This document shows, in pieces, positions 54,007 through 63,515 of a stretch of DNA of 64,000 bases. Where the stretch lies: contig FMVK01000002.1 in the NCBI GenBank assembly GCA_900102065.1, forward strand, positions 1 through 64,000. Direction: 5' to 3'. The position numbers and the translations under genes are program-made. The first letter of the stretch is position 1, and the number at the start of each line of letters is the position of its first letter. The notes under the pieces were generated by a model that made no database searches, was not told the origin of the DNA, and saw only the letters and a list, made by a program, of their open reading frames with translations. Origin of the DNA: Lachnospiraceae bacterium XPB1003. GTDB taxonomy: Bacteria; Bacillota; Clostridia; Lachnospirales; Lachnospiraceae.

Positions 54007-55698
54007 TTGGCCATGGAAGAAAAGAAGTCAAGAAATTTTATCGAAGTGGAGATAGACAAGGATCTTGCGGAGGGAGTATATGATACTGTTCATACCAGAT
54101 TCCCGCCGGAGCCCAACGGTTATCTTCATATAGGACATGCCAAGTCTATTATCCTCAATTACGGACTTTCCAAGGAGTACGGCGGAAAGTTCAATATGCG
54201 TTTCGATGATACCAATCCCACAAAGGAGAAGCCTGAATTCGTTGAGGCTATCAAAGAAGATATCAAGTGGCTTGGTGCGGACTGGGAAGATAGACTGTTT
54301 TTTGCATCCGATTATTTTGATCAGATGTATGAGGCTGCTGTTAAACTTATAAAGAAGGGGAAGGCTTATATCTCGGATCTTTCCGCAGATGAGATCAGGG
54401 AATACAGAGGTACGCTCACAGAGCCGGGTAAGGATGATCCGTCCAGGGACCGCTCTGTGGAAGAGAACCTTCAGATCTTTGAGGATATGAAGAACGGAAA
54501 GTATCCCGACGGCAGCAAGGTACTGAGAGCGAAGATAGACATGTCCAGTGCCAATATCAATATGAGAGATCCCGTTATCTACAGGGTGGCTCACATGTCT
54601 CATCACAATACGGGAGATAAGTGGTGCATCTATCCTATGTACGATTTTGCTCATCCCATAGAAGATGCGATAGAAGGGATCACACATTCCATCTGTACAC
54701 TTGAGTTCGAGGATCACAGACCTCTTTATAACTGGGTTGTTGAAGAACTTGAATATCCTCATCCTCCCAGACAGATAGAGTTTGCTAAGATGTATCTTAC
54801 CGGTGTTGTTACCGGTAAGCGTTATATCAAGAAGCTGGTTGAGGACGGCGTGGTTGACGGTTGGGACGATCCCAGACTTGTATCTATCGCAGCACTCAGA
54901 AGAAGAGGTTATACACCTGCTTCCATCCGTAATTTCGTTGAGCTTTCAGGTGTCAGCAAGGCTAATTCATCCTGTGATATGGCGATGCTTGAATACTGTG
55001 TACGTGAGGACTTAAAGCTTTCAAAGCCTCGTGTAATGGCAGTTCTAGATCCCGTAAAGCTTGTGATAGATAACTATCCGGAAGGTCAGACAGAGGAGAT
55101 AGATGCTGTCAATAATCCGGAGAATGAAGAGCTTGGAACAAGAAAACTTACTTTCGGCAGGGAGCTGTATATAGAAAGAAACGACTTTATGGAAGAGCCT
55201 CCCAAGAAGTATTACAGACTCTATCCCGGTAATGAAGTAAGACTCATGAATGCATATTTCGTTACATGTACTTCTTTCGAAAAAGATGAGAACGGCAAGG
55301 TTACCGTTATACACTGTACCTACGATCCCGAGACAAAGCAGGATGGCAGAGAAGTGCCCAGAAAGGTTAAGGGAACCATCCATTGGGTACATGCGGAATC
55401 CGCATTTAAAGCAACGGTAAGACTGTATGAAAGCCTTATTGAAGAAGGCAAGGAAGTATATGATGAGGCAACCGGCAAAATGAATCTCAATCCGAATTCA
55501 CTTTCTGTTCTCACAGACTGCTATCTTGAAGCTTCGCTTAAAGATGCAAAGCCTTTTGACTCTTTCCAGTTTGTCAGAAACGGATTCTTTACTGCGGACT
55601 TCAGGGATTCAAAGCCCGGTGCACCTGTTTTCAACAGGATAGTGGGGCTCAAGAGCTCATTCAAGCTTCCGACAGATAACTCAGGAGCTAATAACTAA
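54007..55698 (+). CDS. glnS: Glutaminyl-tRNA synthetase
   Basis: GlnRS charges tRNA-Gln directly. The 563-residue protein has class I HIGH in [14 protein letters not shown], the recognition block [13 protein letters not shown], the KMSKS-position segment [13 protein letters not shown] with a variant motif, and [18 protein letters not shown]. The C-terminal anticodon-binding barrels include [13 protein letters not shown]. It fits GlnRS rather than GluRS by [12 protein letters not shown] and [27 protein letters not shown]. Most Firmicutes use the GatCAB route, so a GlnRS suggests an old transfer, known in Clostridia. TTG at 54007 has AGGAAGG nine bases ahead; ATG at 54013 is an alternative. Confidence 0.95.
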   Translation: MAMEEKKSRNFIEVEIDKDLAEGVYDTVHTRFPPEPNGYLHIGHAKSIILNYGLSKEYGGKFNMRFDDTNPTKEKPEFVEAIKEDIKWLGADWEDRLFFASDYFDQMYEAAVKLIKKGKAYISDLSADEIREYRGTLTEPGKDDPSRDRSVEENLQIFEDMKNGKYPDGSKVLRAKIDMSSANINMRDPVIYRVAHMSHHNTGDKWCIYPMYDFAHPIEDAIEGITHSICTLEFEDHRPLYNWVVEELEYPHPPRQIEFAKMYLTGVVTGKRYIKKLVEDGVVDGWDDPRLVSIAALRRRGYTPASIRNFVELSGVSKANSSCDMAMLEYCVREDLKLSKPRVMAVLDPVKLVIDNYPEGQTEEIDAVNNPENEELGTRKLTFGRELYIERNDFMEEPPKKYYRLYPGNEVRLMNAYFVTCTSFEKDENGKVTVIHCTYDPETKQDGREVPRKVKGTIHWVHAESAFKATVRLYESLIEEGKEVYDEATGKMNLNPNSLSVLTDCYLEASLKDAKPFDSFQFVRNGFFTADFRDSKPGAPVFNRIVGLKSSFKLPTDNSGANN

Positions 55699-55721
55699 TT
55701 ATTTCAGAGAGGAAAGATCAC

Positions 55722-56594
55722 ATGGGATTACTTGACGGACTTGGCTCATTAGGCTTTGGTGATACGGAAAAGATCTCTCTTTTTGAGGAAGAGAAAAAGG
55801 AACCGGTTAAGAAGCCTGTTGAAGAGAAAAAGCCTGAGATTAAAGAAGAAGACTTTTTATATGATAAAACTTTTGAGTGCCCTGTCTGCTCTCATTCTTT
55901 CAAGCAGCGTGCTGTCAGAAGCAATCAGGCGAGGCTTTTGAAAGAAGATATAGATCTCAGACCTGTATATAACGGGATCGATGTCAACAAATATGATGTT
56001 GTTGCCTGCCCGCAGTGCGGATATGCTTCACTGACAAGGTTTCACGGATCCATGCCAAAACCTTTCAGGGATCTCATCAGACAGAATATCTCCACAAAGT
56101 TCACGACGCTTCCTCCTACAGGAGCAACAATGAACTATGAGGGGGCTTTTACGAGATATAAACTGGCACTTTTGAATGCTGTTGTCAGAAAAGGTAAGAG
56201 CAGTGAGAAGGCCTTCATATGTTTGAAGACCGCATGGCTCCTCAGGAGCATGCAGGAAGCGACTGCAGCCGATACAAAGCTTTCCGATGACGAGAAGAAA
56301 GAGAAGATAAAACAGCTTAAGCTTCAGGAGATTGAATATCTTAAGAATGCTCATGAAGGATTTGTGAAGGCAAGGACTACAGAGACACCGCCTTATGCCG
56401 GCGGAATGAATACCGTGACGATGGATTATCTGATCGGTGCCATAGCTTATGAGGCGGGTGTAGCATATAAGGATGCGGCGAGGATACTGGAAGAAGTAGC
56501 TATCAATCCTCAGGCAGGTAAGCATATTAAAGAAAATGCGGTCGATCTCATTGCGCTGATAAAGCAGAAGCTTAACGTTGAGAAAACGGAATAA
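55722..56594 (+). CDS. DUF2225 family protein
   Basis: This 290-residue protein has an acidic and Lys-rich N-terminal stretch, then two Cys pairs that form a zinc site (CPVCSHSFKQRA and CPQCGYASLTRF). The helical C-terminal half has NYEGAFTRYKLALLNAV and FICLKTAWLLRSM, typical of DUF2225 proteins, whose role is not known. The helical repeats look like tetratricopeptide-type packing. It is 23 bases after glnS, with GAGAGGAAAG ahead. Confidence 0.88.
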   Translation: MGLLDGLGSLGFGDTEKISLFEEEKKEPVKKPVEEKKPEIKEEDFLYDKTFECPVCSHSFKQRAVRSNQARLLKEDIDLRPVYNGIDVNKYDVVACPQCGYASLTRFHGSMPKPFRDLIRQNISTKFTTLPPTGATMNYEGAFTRYKLALLNAVVRKGKSSEKAFICLKTAWLLRSMQEATAADTKLSDDEKKEKIKQLKLQEIEYLKNAHEGFVKARTTETPPYAGGMNTVTMDYLIGAIAYEAGVAYKDAARILEEVAINPQAGKHIKENAVDLIALIKQKLNVEKTE

Positions 56595-56604
56595 GATAAC
56601 GCAT

Positions 56605-56636
56605 AAAAAACGGAGCTCTTACGAACTCCGTTTTTT
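56605..56636. terminator. Bidirectional terminator after the DUF2225 gene
   Basis: AAAAAACGGAG and CTCCGTTTTTT can pair over 11 bases around CTCTTACGAA. It lies between converging genes and fits both directions. Confidence 0.85.
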
Positions 56637-56662
56637 ATACTCTTTTGTTTTGAAGACGAATA

Positions 56663-56950
56663 TCAGTCTTTCTCGTTATCGTTGAAGAAATCTTCACTTG
56701 TTCCGCCAGTTGCAGAAGATTCAACGTCAGCTGCGTCGTCGCCCTTGATGATCTCCGTATCGTCATCGGATGAAGAATTATCAAGATTGACATAGCTGCG
56801 TTCGATATCATCATCGTCGTCATCAAGATCATCGAAATCGTCGAGATCCTTTAAATCTTTATCCTTAGTCTGAAGATAGTGATAAACACCTGCTGCGGCA
56901 ATGCCGGCGATAGCTCCGATCACAAGAAATTTGCCTAATTTTTTTGCCAT
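56663..56950 (-). CDS. Small acidic membrane-anchored protein
   Basis: This 95-residue protein has one helix (about 8-25, FLVIGAIAGIAAAGVYHYL) and a very acidic tail with a run of Asp near residues 40-50. It resembles small YtxH-like proteins in layout, but the family is not certain. An AGGAGAA site precedes the ATG. It stands alone and is divergent from the TetR regulator, 135 bases apart. Function is unknown. Confidence 0.72.
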   Translation of the reverse strand: MAKKLGKFLVIGAIAGIAAAGVYHYLQTKDKDLKDLDDFDDLDDDDDDIERSYVNLDNSSSDDDTEIIKGDDAADVESSATGGTSEDFFNDNEKD

Positions 56951-57085
56951 GATAAGTGGTTCTCCTTTCAGAATATATTGTTACTGATCTGAGACATACG
57001 TCATTGCATAATATTTTAATATAATGTGAAGTAAAAGAAAAGGGATGTATTTAATTTTCCAAAACGATATGGTAATATTCCTTTT

Positions 57086-57688
57086 ATGAATGAGAAGTTC
57101 TATGCCCTGAAAAAAGAAAAGCAGGATGTCATGATAAACGGAGCCATGCAGATTTTTGCTCTGTACGGATATCATCATGCAAGTACGGATGATATGGTAA
57201 AAGCTTCCGGAGTCAGCAAGGGCCTGTGGTTCCACTATTTTGATACAAAGGCCGGACTGTATTCTTTTGTCGCATCCTATGCTCTTAAGTATGCGATGCT
57301 TGAATATTCAATGCTTACGGTTGAGCAGGGTGAGGATTACTTCTTGGTTAGGATGAAATTTGAGATCTGCAAAATGAAGATGATCGATAAATATCCGTAT
57401 CTTCCTCTTTTTATCTGCGGCATACTCAGAGAAGAGGATCCTGATGTGGAGGAGAGCATACGGGAAGTCAGGAACCGCTATGTGGATACCTGTCAGGAGA
57501 TGATGCTGAAGGCCGATTACAGCGGACTTAGGAAATGTGAGGATTACGTACTGCTTACGGATATGCTCGATTATACTATCGAGGCACTGATGCAGGACGG
57601 ATATCACGGCTCTTCTTTTTCAAAGGATCGCTATCTGATGCAGGTTCAGAAACATATTGATGCGTTAAAAACACTGATTTACAGATGA
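57086..57688 (+). CDS. TetR-family transcriptional regulator
   Basis: This 200-residue protein has an N-terminal helix-turn-helix of the TetR type: INGAMQIFALYGYHHASTDDMVKASGVSKGLWFHYFDTKAGLYSF, split by its turns. A helical ligand domain with no recognisable motif follows. The divergent 135-base gap to the small acidic membrane-protein gene may hold its operator, but no clear palindrome stands out. Target and ligand are unknown. Confidence 0.9.
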   Translation: MNEKFYALKKEKQDVMINGAMQIFALYGYHHASTDDMVKASGVSKGLWFHYFDTKAGLYSFVASYALKYAMLEYSMLTVEQGEDYFLVRMKFEICKMKMIDKYPYLPLFICGILREEDPDVEESIREVRNRYVDTCQEMMLKADYSGLRKCEDYVLLTDMLDYTIEALMQDGYHGSSFSKDRYLMQVQKHIDALKTLIYR

Positions 57689-57733
57689 AAGGGCATGCAA
57701 TTACTGTGAAATATTGTTATTGCGTGCCCTTTT
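57688..57733 (+). terminator. Terminator after the TetR gene
   Basis: AAAGGGCATGCAAT pairs with ATTGCGTGCCCTTT (one wobble) around a 17-base loop, followed by a T run. Confidence 0.8.
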
Positions 57734-57820
57734 TGTGTGTGATAAAATTTTTAACATTGTTTGCTGTTTTTTTGCAGACAGCCTATTCAAACTAAATTTG
57801 AAGGAAAGCAGGATAATAAT

Positions 57821-59026
57821 ATGGTTAAGGCAGCAGTCCTCGGATACGGAACGGTAGGAAGCGGAATAGTTGAAGTGATTGAGAAGAATGCGGATGTCAT
57901 AGCTGCGCATGGCGTAGACATGCATGTTAAATACATTCTCGACCTCAGAGATTTTCCCGGAGATCCTTTTGAAAAGCTTGTTGTTCATGATATCGAGACC
58001 ATTCTCGCAGATGATGAGGTTAAGGTCGTATGCGAAGCGATGGGAGGAGTTGAGCCTGCTTTTACATTCTCCAAGAGAGCCATGGAAGCCGGCAAGAGTG
58101 TCTGCACTTCCAATAAGGAGCTTGTTGCCGCAAAGGGCGATGAGCTTATGAAGATCGCAAAAGAGAATAATGTTAATTATCTCTTTGAAGCCAGCGTAGG
58201 AGGCGGTATTCCCATTATCCGTACTCTTAATGATGCACTTACGGCCGAAAGGATCGAGAGCATCCAGGGTATACTTAACGGAACTACAAATTATATCCTT
58301 ACCAAGATGGAACGCGAAGGTGCTGATTTTGACGGCGTTCTTAAGGAAGCGCAGGAGAAGGGCTATGCGGAGCGCAATCCCGAGGCTGATATCGAGGGAT
58401 ATGATGCATGCAGAAAGATTGCGATCCTTGTATCTGTGATCTCTCATAAGAAGGCTGACTGGGAGAAGGTAAGGACCGAGGGTATCACCAAGATCACTCC
58501 CGAAGATTTCAAATATGCACATAAGCTTGGACGTACCATCAAGCTTATCGCTATGTGCGAGAAGAATGGCGACGGATACTATGCAATGGTATCACCCCGT
58601 ATGATAAAGACAGATAATCCCATCAATGCAGCGCAGGATGTATTCAATGCTGTTCTTGTTCATTCTGATATGCTGGATGATTCACTTTATTACGGCAGAG
58701 GAGCAGGAAAGCTTCCTACAGCTTCGGCTGTTGTCGGTGATGCTATAGAAGAGGCTCGCCATGTGGGAGAGCATTTTTCCACAGGCTGGACTTCAGAGGA
58801 AGCCAAGCTACTTGATATAGATACATATAGGACATCTTATTTTGTAAGACTTAAAGGTGTCCCGGCTGAAAGAGCTTCCGAGCTTGCAGCTGCATTTTCC
58901 AAATATGAGCTTGTTGATGCCGGATTATCAGGAGAGTTCGGTATCGTAACCGGAGAACTTGAGGAAGGTACTTTTAAGAAGGCATTTGAAAGCCTTAAAG
59001 ATGCTATAGGTTATATAAGGTTGTAA
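57821..59026 (+). CDS. hom: Homoserine dehydrogenase
   Basis: This enzyme reduces aspartate semialdehyde to homoserine for threonine and methionine. The roughly 401-residue protein starts VKAAVLGYGTVGSGIVEVI (NAD(P) site). It has VCTSNKELVAAKG, EASVGGGIPIIRTLND and GILNGTTNYILTKM, and the catalytic Lys/Asp block AERNPEADIEGYDACRK. It is shorter than the 430-residue Bacillus form; the C-terminal part after about residue 340 is a reduced ACT-like segment, so feedback control may differ. ATG at 57821 with AGCAGGA ahead is chosen over an ORF start at 57761. lysC follows. Confidence 0.95.
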   Translation: MVKAAVLGYGTVGSGIVEVIEKNADVIAAHGVDMHVKYILDLRDFPGDPFEKLVVHDIETILADDEVKVVCEAMGGVEPAFTFSKRAMEAGKSVCTSNKELVAAKGDELMKIAKENNVNYLFEASVGGGIPIIRTLNDALTAERIESIQGILNGTTNYILTKMEREGADFDGVLKEAQEKGYAERNPEADIEGYDACRKIAILVSVISHKKADWEKVRTEGITKITPEDFKYAHKLGRTIKLIAMCEKNGDGYYAMVSPRMIKTDNPINAAQDVFNAVLVHSDMLDDSLYYGRGAGKLPTASAVVGDAIEEARHVGEHFSTGWTSEEAKLLDIDTYRTSYFVRLKGVPAERASELAAAFSKYELVDAGLSGEFGIVTGELEEGTFKKAFESLKDAIGYIRL

Positions 59027-59063
59027 TAACATCCTTTATATATAAGGAGGAAAAGAGAGAACT

Positions 59064-60275
59064 ATGCTGATAGTAAAGAAGTTCGGAGGTACGTCGGTAG
59101 CTAACAAAGAGCGTATTTTCAATGTCTGCCGCAGATGTATCGAAGAATACAAAAAGGGCAATGATGTAGTCGTTGTGCTTTCAGCCATGGGAAAAATGAC
59201 TGATGAGCTCATCGCCAAGGCTAAGGATATCAATCCTAATCCTTCCAAGCGTGAAATGGATATGCTTTTAACCACAGGTGAGCAGACTTCCGTATCACTT
59301 GCAGCTATGGCTTTTGATGCGCTCGGAGTACCTGCAGTGTCATTAAATGCTTTCCAGGTTGAGATGCGCACAACATCGGCTTATTCCAATGCGAGACTCA
59401 AGAGGATCGATACCGAAAGGATCAACCATGAGCTCGATCAGAGGAAGATCGTTATCGTTACAGGTTTCCAGGGCGTTAACAAGTACGGTGACTATACGAC
59501 ACTTGGCAGAGGCGGTTCCGATACTACAGCAGTAGCACTTGCTGCAGCTCTTAAGGCAGATGCCTGCGAGATCTATACGGATGTTGACGGAGTTTATACA
59601 GCAGATCCCCGTATTGTTAAGAATGCCAGAAAGCTTTCCGAGATAACCTATGATGAAATGCTCGATCTTGCAACACTCGGTGCAGGAGTGCTTCACAACA
59701 GATCGGTTGAAATGGCTAAGAAGTACGGCGTACAGCTTGTGGTACGTTCCAGTCTTACAAATGAAGAGGGAACAGTCGTTAAGGAGGAAGTTAAAGTGGA
59801 AAGAATGTTAATTAGCGGTGTAGCTTCTGATAAGAACTGCGCAAAGATTTCTGTAATGGGAGTAAGCGACAAGCCGGGTGCTGCATTCCGTCTTTTCGAT
59901 GCTCTTGCCCAGGCAAATATCAACGTAGATATGATCCTTCAGTCTGTTGGTCGTGACGGAAGACAGGATATCGCATTTACTGTTGTCGGTGACTATGCAG
60001 ATGATGCTATGAAGACCATCGAGGACAACAAGAAGCGTATCGGATATGACAAGGTTGAGTGTGAGAAGGGAGTTGCAAAGGTTTCCGTTGTTGGTGCCGG
60101 AATGATGAGTAACCCCGGTGTTGCTTCCAAGATGTTCGAGTGTCTCTACAACTCAAATATCAATATCAAGATGATCTCAACATCAGAGATCCGTGTAACA
60201 GTACTTATCGACGAGAAGGAAGTTGAGCGTGCAATGAATGCTGCTCATGAGATCTTCGGTCTTGACGAAGCTTAA
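59064..60275 (+). CDS. lysC: Aspartate kinase
   Basis: This first enzyme of the aspartate family pathway phosphorylates aspartate. The 403-residue protein has VKKFGGTSVANKERIFNV, VTGFQGVNKYGDYTTLGRGGSDTTAVALAAAL and EIYTDVDGVYTADPR in the kinase domain. Two ACT domains follow (about 265-400), with SDKPGAAFRLFDALAQANINVDMI and GVASKMFECLYNSNINIKMIS, which bind the feedback amino acid. An internal start for a separate beta subunit, as in Bacillus, may exist before the ACT part (ATG near 59805 after AAGGAGG). Confidence 0.96.
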   Translation: MLIVKKFGGTSVANKERIFNVCRRCIEEYKKGNDVVVVLSAMGKMTDELIAKAKDINPNPSKREMDMLLTTGEQTSVSLAAMAFDALGVPAVSLNAFQVEMRTTSAYSNARLKRIDTERINHELDQRKIVIVTGFQGVNKYGDYTTLGRGGSDTTAVALAAALKADACEIYTDVDGVYTADPRIVKNARKLSEITYDEMLDLATLGAGVLHNRSVEMAKKYGVQLVVRSSLTNEEGTVVKEEVKVERMLISGVASDKNCAKISVMGVSDKPGAAFRLFDALAQANINVDMILQSVGRDGRQDIAFTVVGDYADDAMKTIEDNKKRIGYDKVECEKGVAKVSVVGAGMMSNPGVASKMFECLYNSNINIKMISTSEIRVTVLIDEKEVERAMNAAHEIFGLDEA

Positions 60276-60302
60276 GTCGGGTTGATCTGATTTAATATTA
60301 TT

Positions 60303-60341
60303 ACAGCAGAGGGGCTGGATTTGTTCCTCTGCTGTTTTTTT
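60303..60341 (+). terminator. Terminator after lysC
   Basis: ACAGCAGAGG and CCTCTGCTGT form a perfect 10-bp stem, followed by seven T residues. Confidence 0.92.
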
Positions 60342-60480
60342 GTAATTTTGAATATTAAAAAAAATAAGAAACAAAATATTATTATCCTGTTGTAAATTTT
60401 GATAGAATGTACCTTAGAGTAAACATTTGAATAAGTAACGCTGACCGTAGGTTTTAACAAGATCACAAGGGAGATGAAAG

Positions 60481-61590
60481 ATGGATATATTTCCGGATAA
60501 TATCCCGGATTCGGTACCCGGGATAACTGCTACAGTCGGAAGAGATATTCAGGGCGGTGCAGATGATTTCTTTGGCGAAGATCTCATAAATAATATTTTT
60601 GAGATATCAAATGAACTATATTTAAAGATGAGGGATCCGGCAACAAGTGCGGAGGAAGATCATCTGACTATAATCAGTCTTCTTACCGATCTTGGAAGAA
60701 GACTTGTAAATGCAGACAGAGCAAGCTTTTGGAGACAGGATAAGGAAAAAGGCACAATTTGGACAATGTCCGCAACAGGGACAGGAAAGATAGAGATCCC
60801 CATCGGAACGGGGATGGTGGGAAAGGCGCTCAAAGAGGGGCGTTCGCTTGTCACCAATGATCCCTATAATGATCCTTTCTTTAATGCGGAAGTTGATAAG
60901 ATCACGGGATATATCACAAAATCCATTCTTGTTATGCCCGTGACCAACAGCAGAGGTGAATATATCGGCGCCTATCAGGTGATAAACAAGCTTGACGGTG
61001 ACGGAAAGTTCAATATCAGAAGGGATTGCAAGAGACTCTCTCTTGCGGCATTTATCTGTTCCATCACACTGGAGAGCGATCTGTTCTTAGCCGATGCGGA
61101 AAGGGATAGACTGACCAAAGTCCGCAACCGTATAGGTTTTTATCATGATTTCAGCATGCGATACGGTGATGGAATAGACAGTAGAAATAATGTGGTCGGA
61201 TCAATGATAATGTGCGATATTGACCACTTTAAAGCCGTTAATGATACATACGGCCATAATGCGGGAGATGCGGTGCTTCGTCATGTGGCCGCAATAGCAG
61301 CCGGCTCATTAAGAAGGACAGATACGGTATACAGATGGGGCGGCGAAGAATTCATTGTTCTGCTCAATGATACAGGTATTGAAGGTGCCGTTGCTACCGC
61401 GGAAAAGATAAGAGCAGCAGTGGAAGAGTCGGAATGTATATTTGACGGGACTGCGATAAGCGTTACTTTAAGCTTTGGCTGCGGTGATATAGATCCGGCC
61501 AGATCTGCTGAAGAAAATATCGCCGTCTGCGACAGGCGATTATACATAGCTAAGGAAAGCGGAAGAAACAGAGTAGTCAGGGAGGGCTGA
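60481..61590 (+). CDS. GAF-GGDEF diguanylate cyclase
   Basis: This 369-residue protein makes c-di-GMP. A GAF sensor domain spans about residues 35-200 (LGRRLVNADRASFWRQD and GTGMVGKALKEGRSLVTNDPY). The GGDEF domain starts DRLTKVRNRIGFY and carries the active-site GGEEF near residues 287-291. The inhibitory I-site RxxD (RRTD) lies five residues before it, so product feedback is expected. There are no membrane helices; the enzyme is cytoplasmic. The ligand of the GAF domain is unknown. The next gene starts one base after its stop, so the two are co-expressed. Confidence 0.94.
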   Translation: MDIFPDNIPDSVPGITATVGRDIQGGADDFFGEDLINNIFEISNELYLKMRDPATSAEEDHLTIISLLTDLGRRLVNADRASFWRQDKEKGTIWTMSATGTGKIEIPIGTGMVGKALKEGRSLVTNDPYNDPFFNAEVDKITGYITKSILVMPVTNSRGEYIGAYQVINKLDGDGKFNIRRDCKRLSLAAFICSITLESDLFLADAERDRLTKVRNRIGFYHDFSMRYGDGIDSRNNVVGSMIMCDIDHFKAVNDTYGHNAGDAVLRHVAAIAAGSLRRTDTVYRWGGEEFIVLLNDTGIEGAVATAEKIRAAVEESECIFDGTAISVTLSFGCGDIDPARSAEENIAVCDRRLYIAKESGRNRVVREG

Positions 61591-61591
61591 A

Positions 61592-62371
61592 GTGGCGGCG
61601 TTTCAGATCATACCTGATCCTTTACATCTTGAAGACAGCATTAAACTTGCTGATGAATTAGGATTGGGTTTCGAATATAATGATTTTTTTTCTCCGAAAG
61701 TTCTGGATGATGAAAAGCGTTGTGATGAGCTGATTTCCGTTTATTCAAAGATACGGGTTCCGGGACCTGTCACTAATCACGGAGATTTCTTTGATGTACT
61801 GATCTTCAGTGAAGATAAAGAGATAAAGAAGATCGGAGAAAAGAGGATAAGGCAGAGCCTCAGGATCTCCGAAAGACTCGGAGCCGAAGGCACGGTTTTT
61901 CATTCCAATATAAGTCCGCAGCTTAGCCTTAAGAGCTATACGGATAACTGGCTTGAAAGCAATGAAGAGTTCTGGCGAAAAGTATGTCTGGAATTCCCTG
62001 ACATTCAGATCTGGCTTGAAAATATGTTTGATGCAGATCCGTCTTTGCTGGCGATACTTGCGGAAAGATTAAAAGATGTGCATAATTTCGGACTGTGTTA
62101 TGATTATGCGCATGCTGTTTGTTTTGGCGCAGGGCATGATATTGATGAATGGTCGGAGACGGTGGGTCCCTATGTCAGACATGTCCATATTAACGATAAC
62201 GACGGAGTCAGGGATCAGCATCTTCCTGTGGGAGACGGTGTTATCGCCTGGGATGATTTCAAATCTTATTATGAAAAATATATGAAGGATATTTCAATAT
62301 TGATTGAAAATAACGGTGTCGACGCACAGCGTAGATCCGTGGAATTCCTTAAGAAACTGGGACTTATTTAA
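61592..62371 (+). CDS. TIM-barrel sugar phosphate isomerase/epimerase-like protein
   Basis: This 259-residue protein is of the xylose-isomerase-like AP2Ec family. It has GLGFEYNDFF, the NHGDFFD and TVFHSN segments, IWLENMFDADPSLL with the metal Glu, GLCYDYAHAVCFG with metal Asp/His, and RHVHINDNDGVRDQHLPVGDG. Metal ligands appear complete. Members isomerise sugars or act as endonuclease-IV-like phosphodiesterases; the substrate is unknown. The start is GTG with GGGAGG ahead, coupled to the cyclase gene. Confidence 0.85.
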   Translation: MAAFQIIPDPLHLEDSIKLADELGLGFEYNDFFSPKVLDDEKRCDELISVYSKIRVPGPVTNHGDFFDVLIFSEDKEIKKIGEKRIRQSLRISERLGAEGTVFHSNISPQLSLKSYTDNWLESNEEFWRKVCLEFPDIQIWLENMFDADPSLLAILAERLKDVHNFGLCYDYAHAVCFGAGHDIDEWSETVGPYVRHVHINDNDGVRDQHLPVGDGVIAWDDFKSYYEKYMKDISILIENNGVDAQRRSVEFLKKLGLI

Positions 62372-62445
62372 AAACTGCCTTTTTAACAGTGGCTTATTCA
62401 TGGAAATATAATATAAACTTTAGCGATTGGACAGAGTAAGATCAA

Positions 62446-63471
62446 ATGGAATCAAATAAGAATATCAAAAAAAACATAATAATCATCATAGCTTCTATCG
62501 TAGTCATAATCGTCGCTGTAGTAGTGGGCTGTCTGTTCTTTTTTAAAGATAAGTCATACAGAGTGCTCAAGATCTATCAGGTAGAGGGGCAGGCAAGTGT
62601 TATACACGGAGACGGAAGTGAAGTGACGCCTTATGAAAATATGCTCCTTCAGAGTGGGGATGAGATATCCCTTGTGGAAGGAATGATGGTCATCAAGGCT
62701 GATGAAGATAAATATATTTATCTGGAAAATCATACCAGGATAATACTGGAAGCAACAGGAACAGCCGAGAATTCAAAGACTACCATACAGCTCCTTGAAG
62801 GCGCCGTGATCAACCAGATTAATGAGGCTCTGTCCGATAAGTCTGTATATGAGCTGAATACGCAGAATGCAACAATGTCGGTCAGAGGAACTGTGTACAG
62901 AGCGGAGGTCACGGTAGAATCTGACGGAGCTACAGGATCATCAAGTGATAATTCAGCCACAGAGAGCGGTAACAGTGCTTCCGGAAACAATTATTTATCT
63001 GTTAGCGAAGACGGGATATTAGTCACCGGGGTACAGACATTTGACGGAATCGTAGTGACAGATCCTTTACAGGCTAACGGTGAGAAAAGTAATAATGAGA
63101 AAAGTGTAGAAAGCGGAAAGCAGGTTAGGATCAAACGTGAGGATAATAAAAACGATTATGTCGGGGATACTGAAGATATCGTTTTTGACGAATTTAACGG
63201 GCAGACTCTTGAGTATCTGGACATGGTAGTTCAAAATGGTGAGCAGGATATTGGTAAAACATCTGAGGAATTAGAGGACCTTAAGGAAGCAGCAGGGCCT
63301 TTTAAAGTAACATTTATATACGATAAAAAGGTTTTTGGTACTGTCAGCGTCAATAAGGCGGAAAAAGTTGAAGAGCCCTTACTCATGCCCACAGCATCCG
63401 GAAGCTGGCAATTTAATTTCGATACTCCTATTACAGAAGATACGGATATTGAATGGAAGCCCGGAAACTAA
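62446..63471 (+). CDS. FecR-domain membrane protein
   Basis: This 341-residue protein has one N-terminal helix (about 10-32) and a FecR-type domain: GQASVIHGDGSEVTPYENMLLQSGDEI, then YIYLENHTRIILEA, IQLLEGAVIN and TQNATMSVRGTVYRAEV. A Ser/Asn-rich low-complexity loop lies near residues 160-182. The end carries a short InlB-type repeat-like piece (KVTFIYDKKVFGTVSVNK). The domain should face outside. It is followed at 45 bases by a secreted protein gene, probably its partner. Confidence 0.85.
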   Translation: MESNKNIKKNIIIIIASIVVIIVAVVVGCLFFFKDKSYRVLKIYQVEGQASVIHGDGSEVTPYENMLLQSGDEISLVEGMMVIKADEDKYIYLENHTRIILEATGTAENSKTTIQLLEGAVINQINEALSDKSVYELNTQNATMSVRGTVYRAEVTVESDGATGSSSDNSATESGNSASGNNYLSVSEDGILVTGVQTFDGIVVTDPLQANGEKSNNEKSVESGKQVRIKREDNKNDYVGDTEDIVFDEFNGQTLEYLDMVVQNGEQDIGKTSEELEDLKEAAGPFKVTFIYDKKVFGTVSVNKAEKVEEPLLMPTASGSWQFNFDTPITEDTDIEWKPGN

Positions 63472-63515
63472 GGTGGAATAAAACGTGTGCTAATATGCGG
63501 GAGAATGGAGATACT

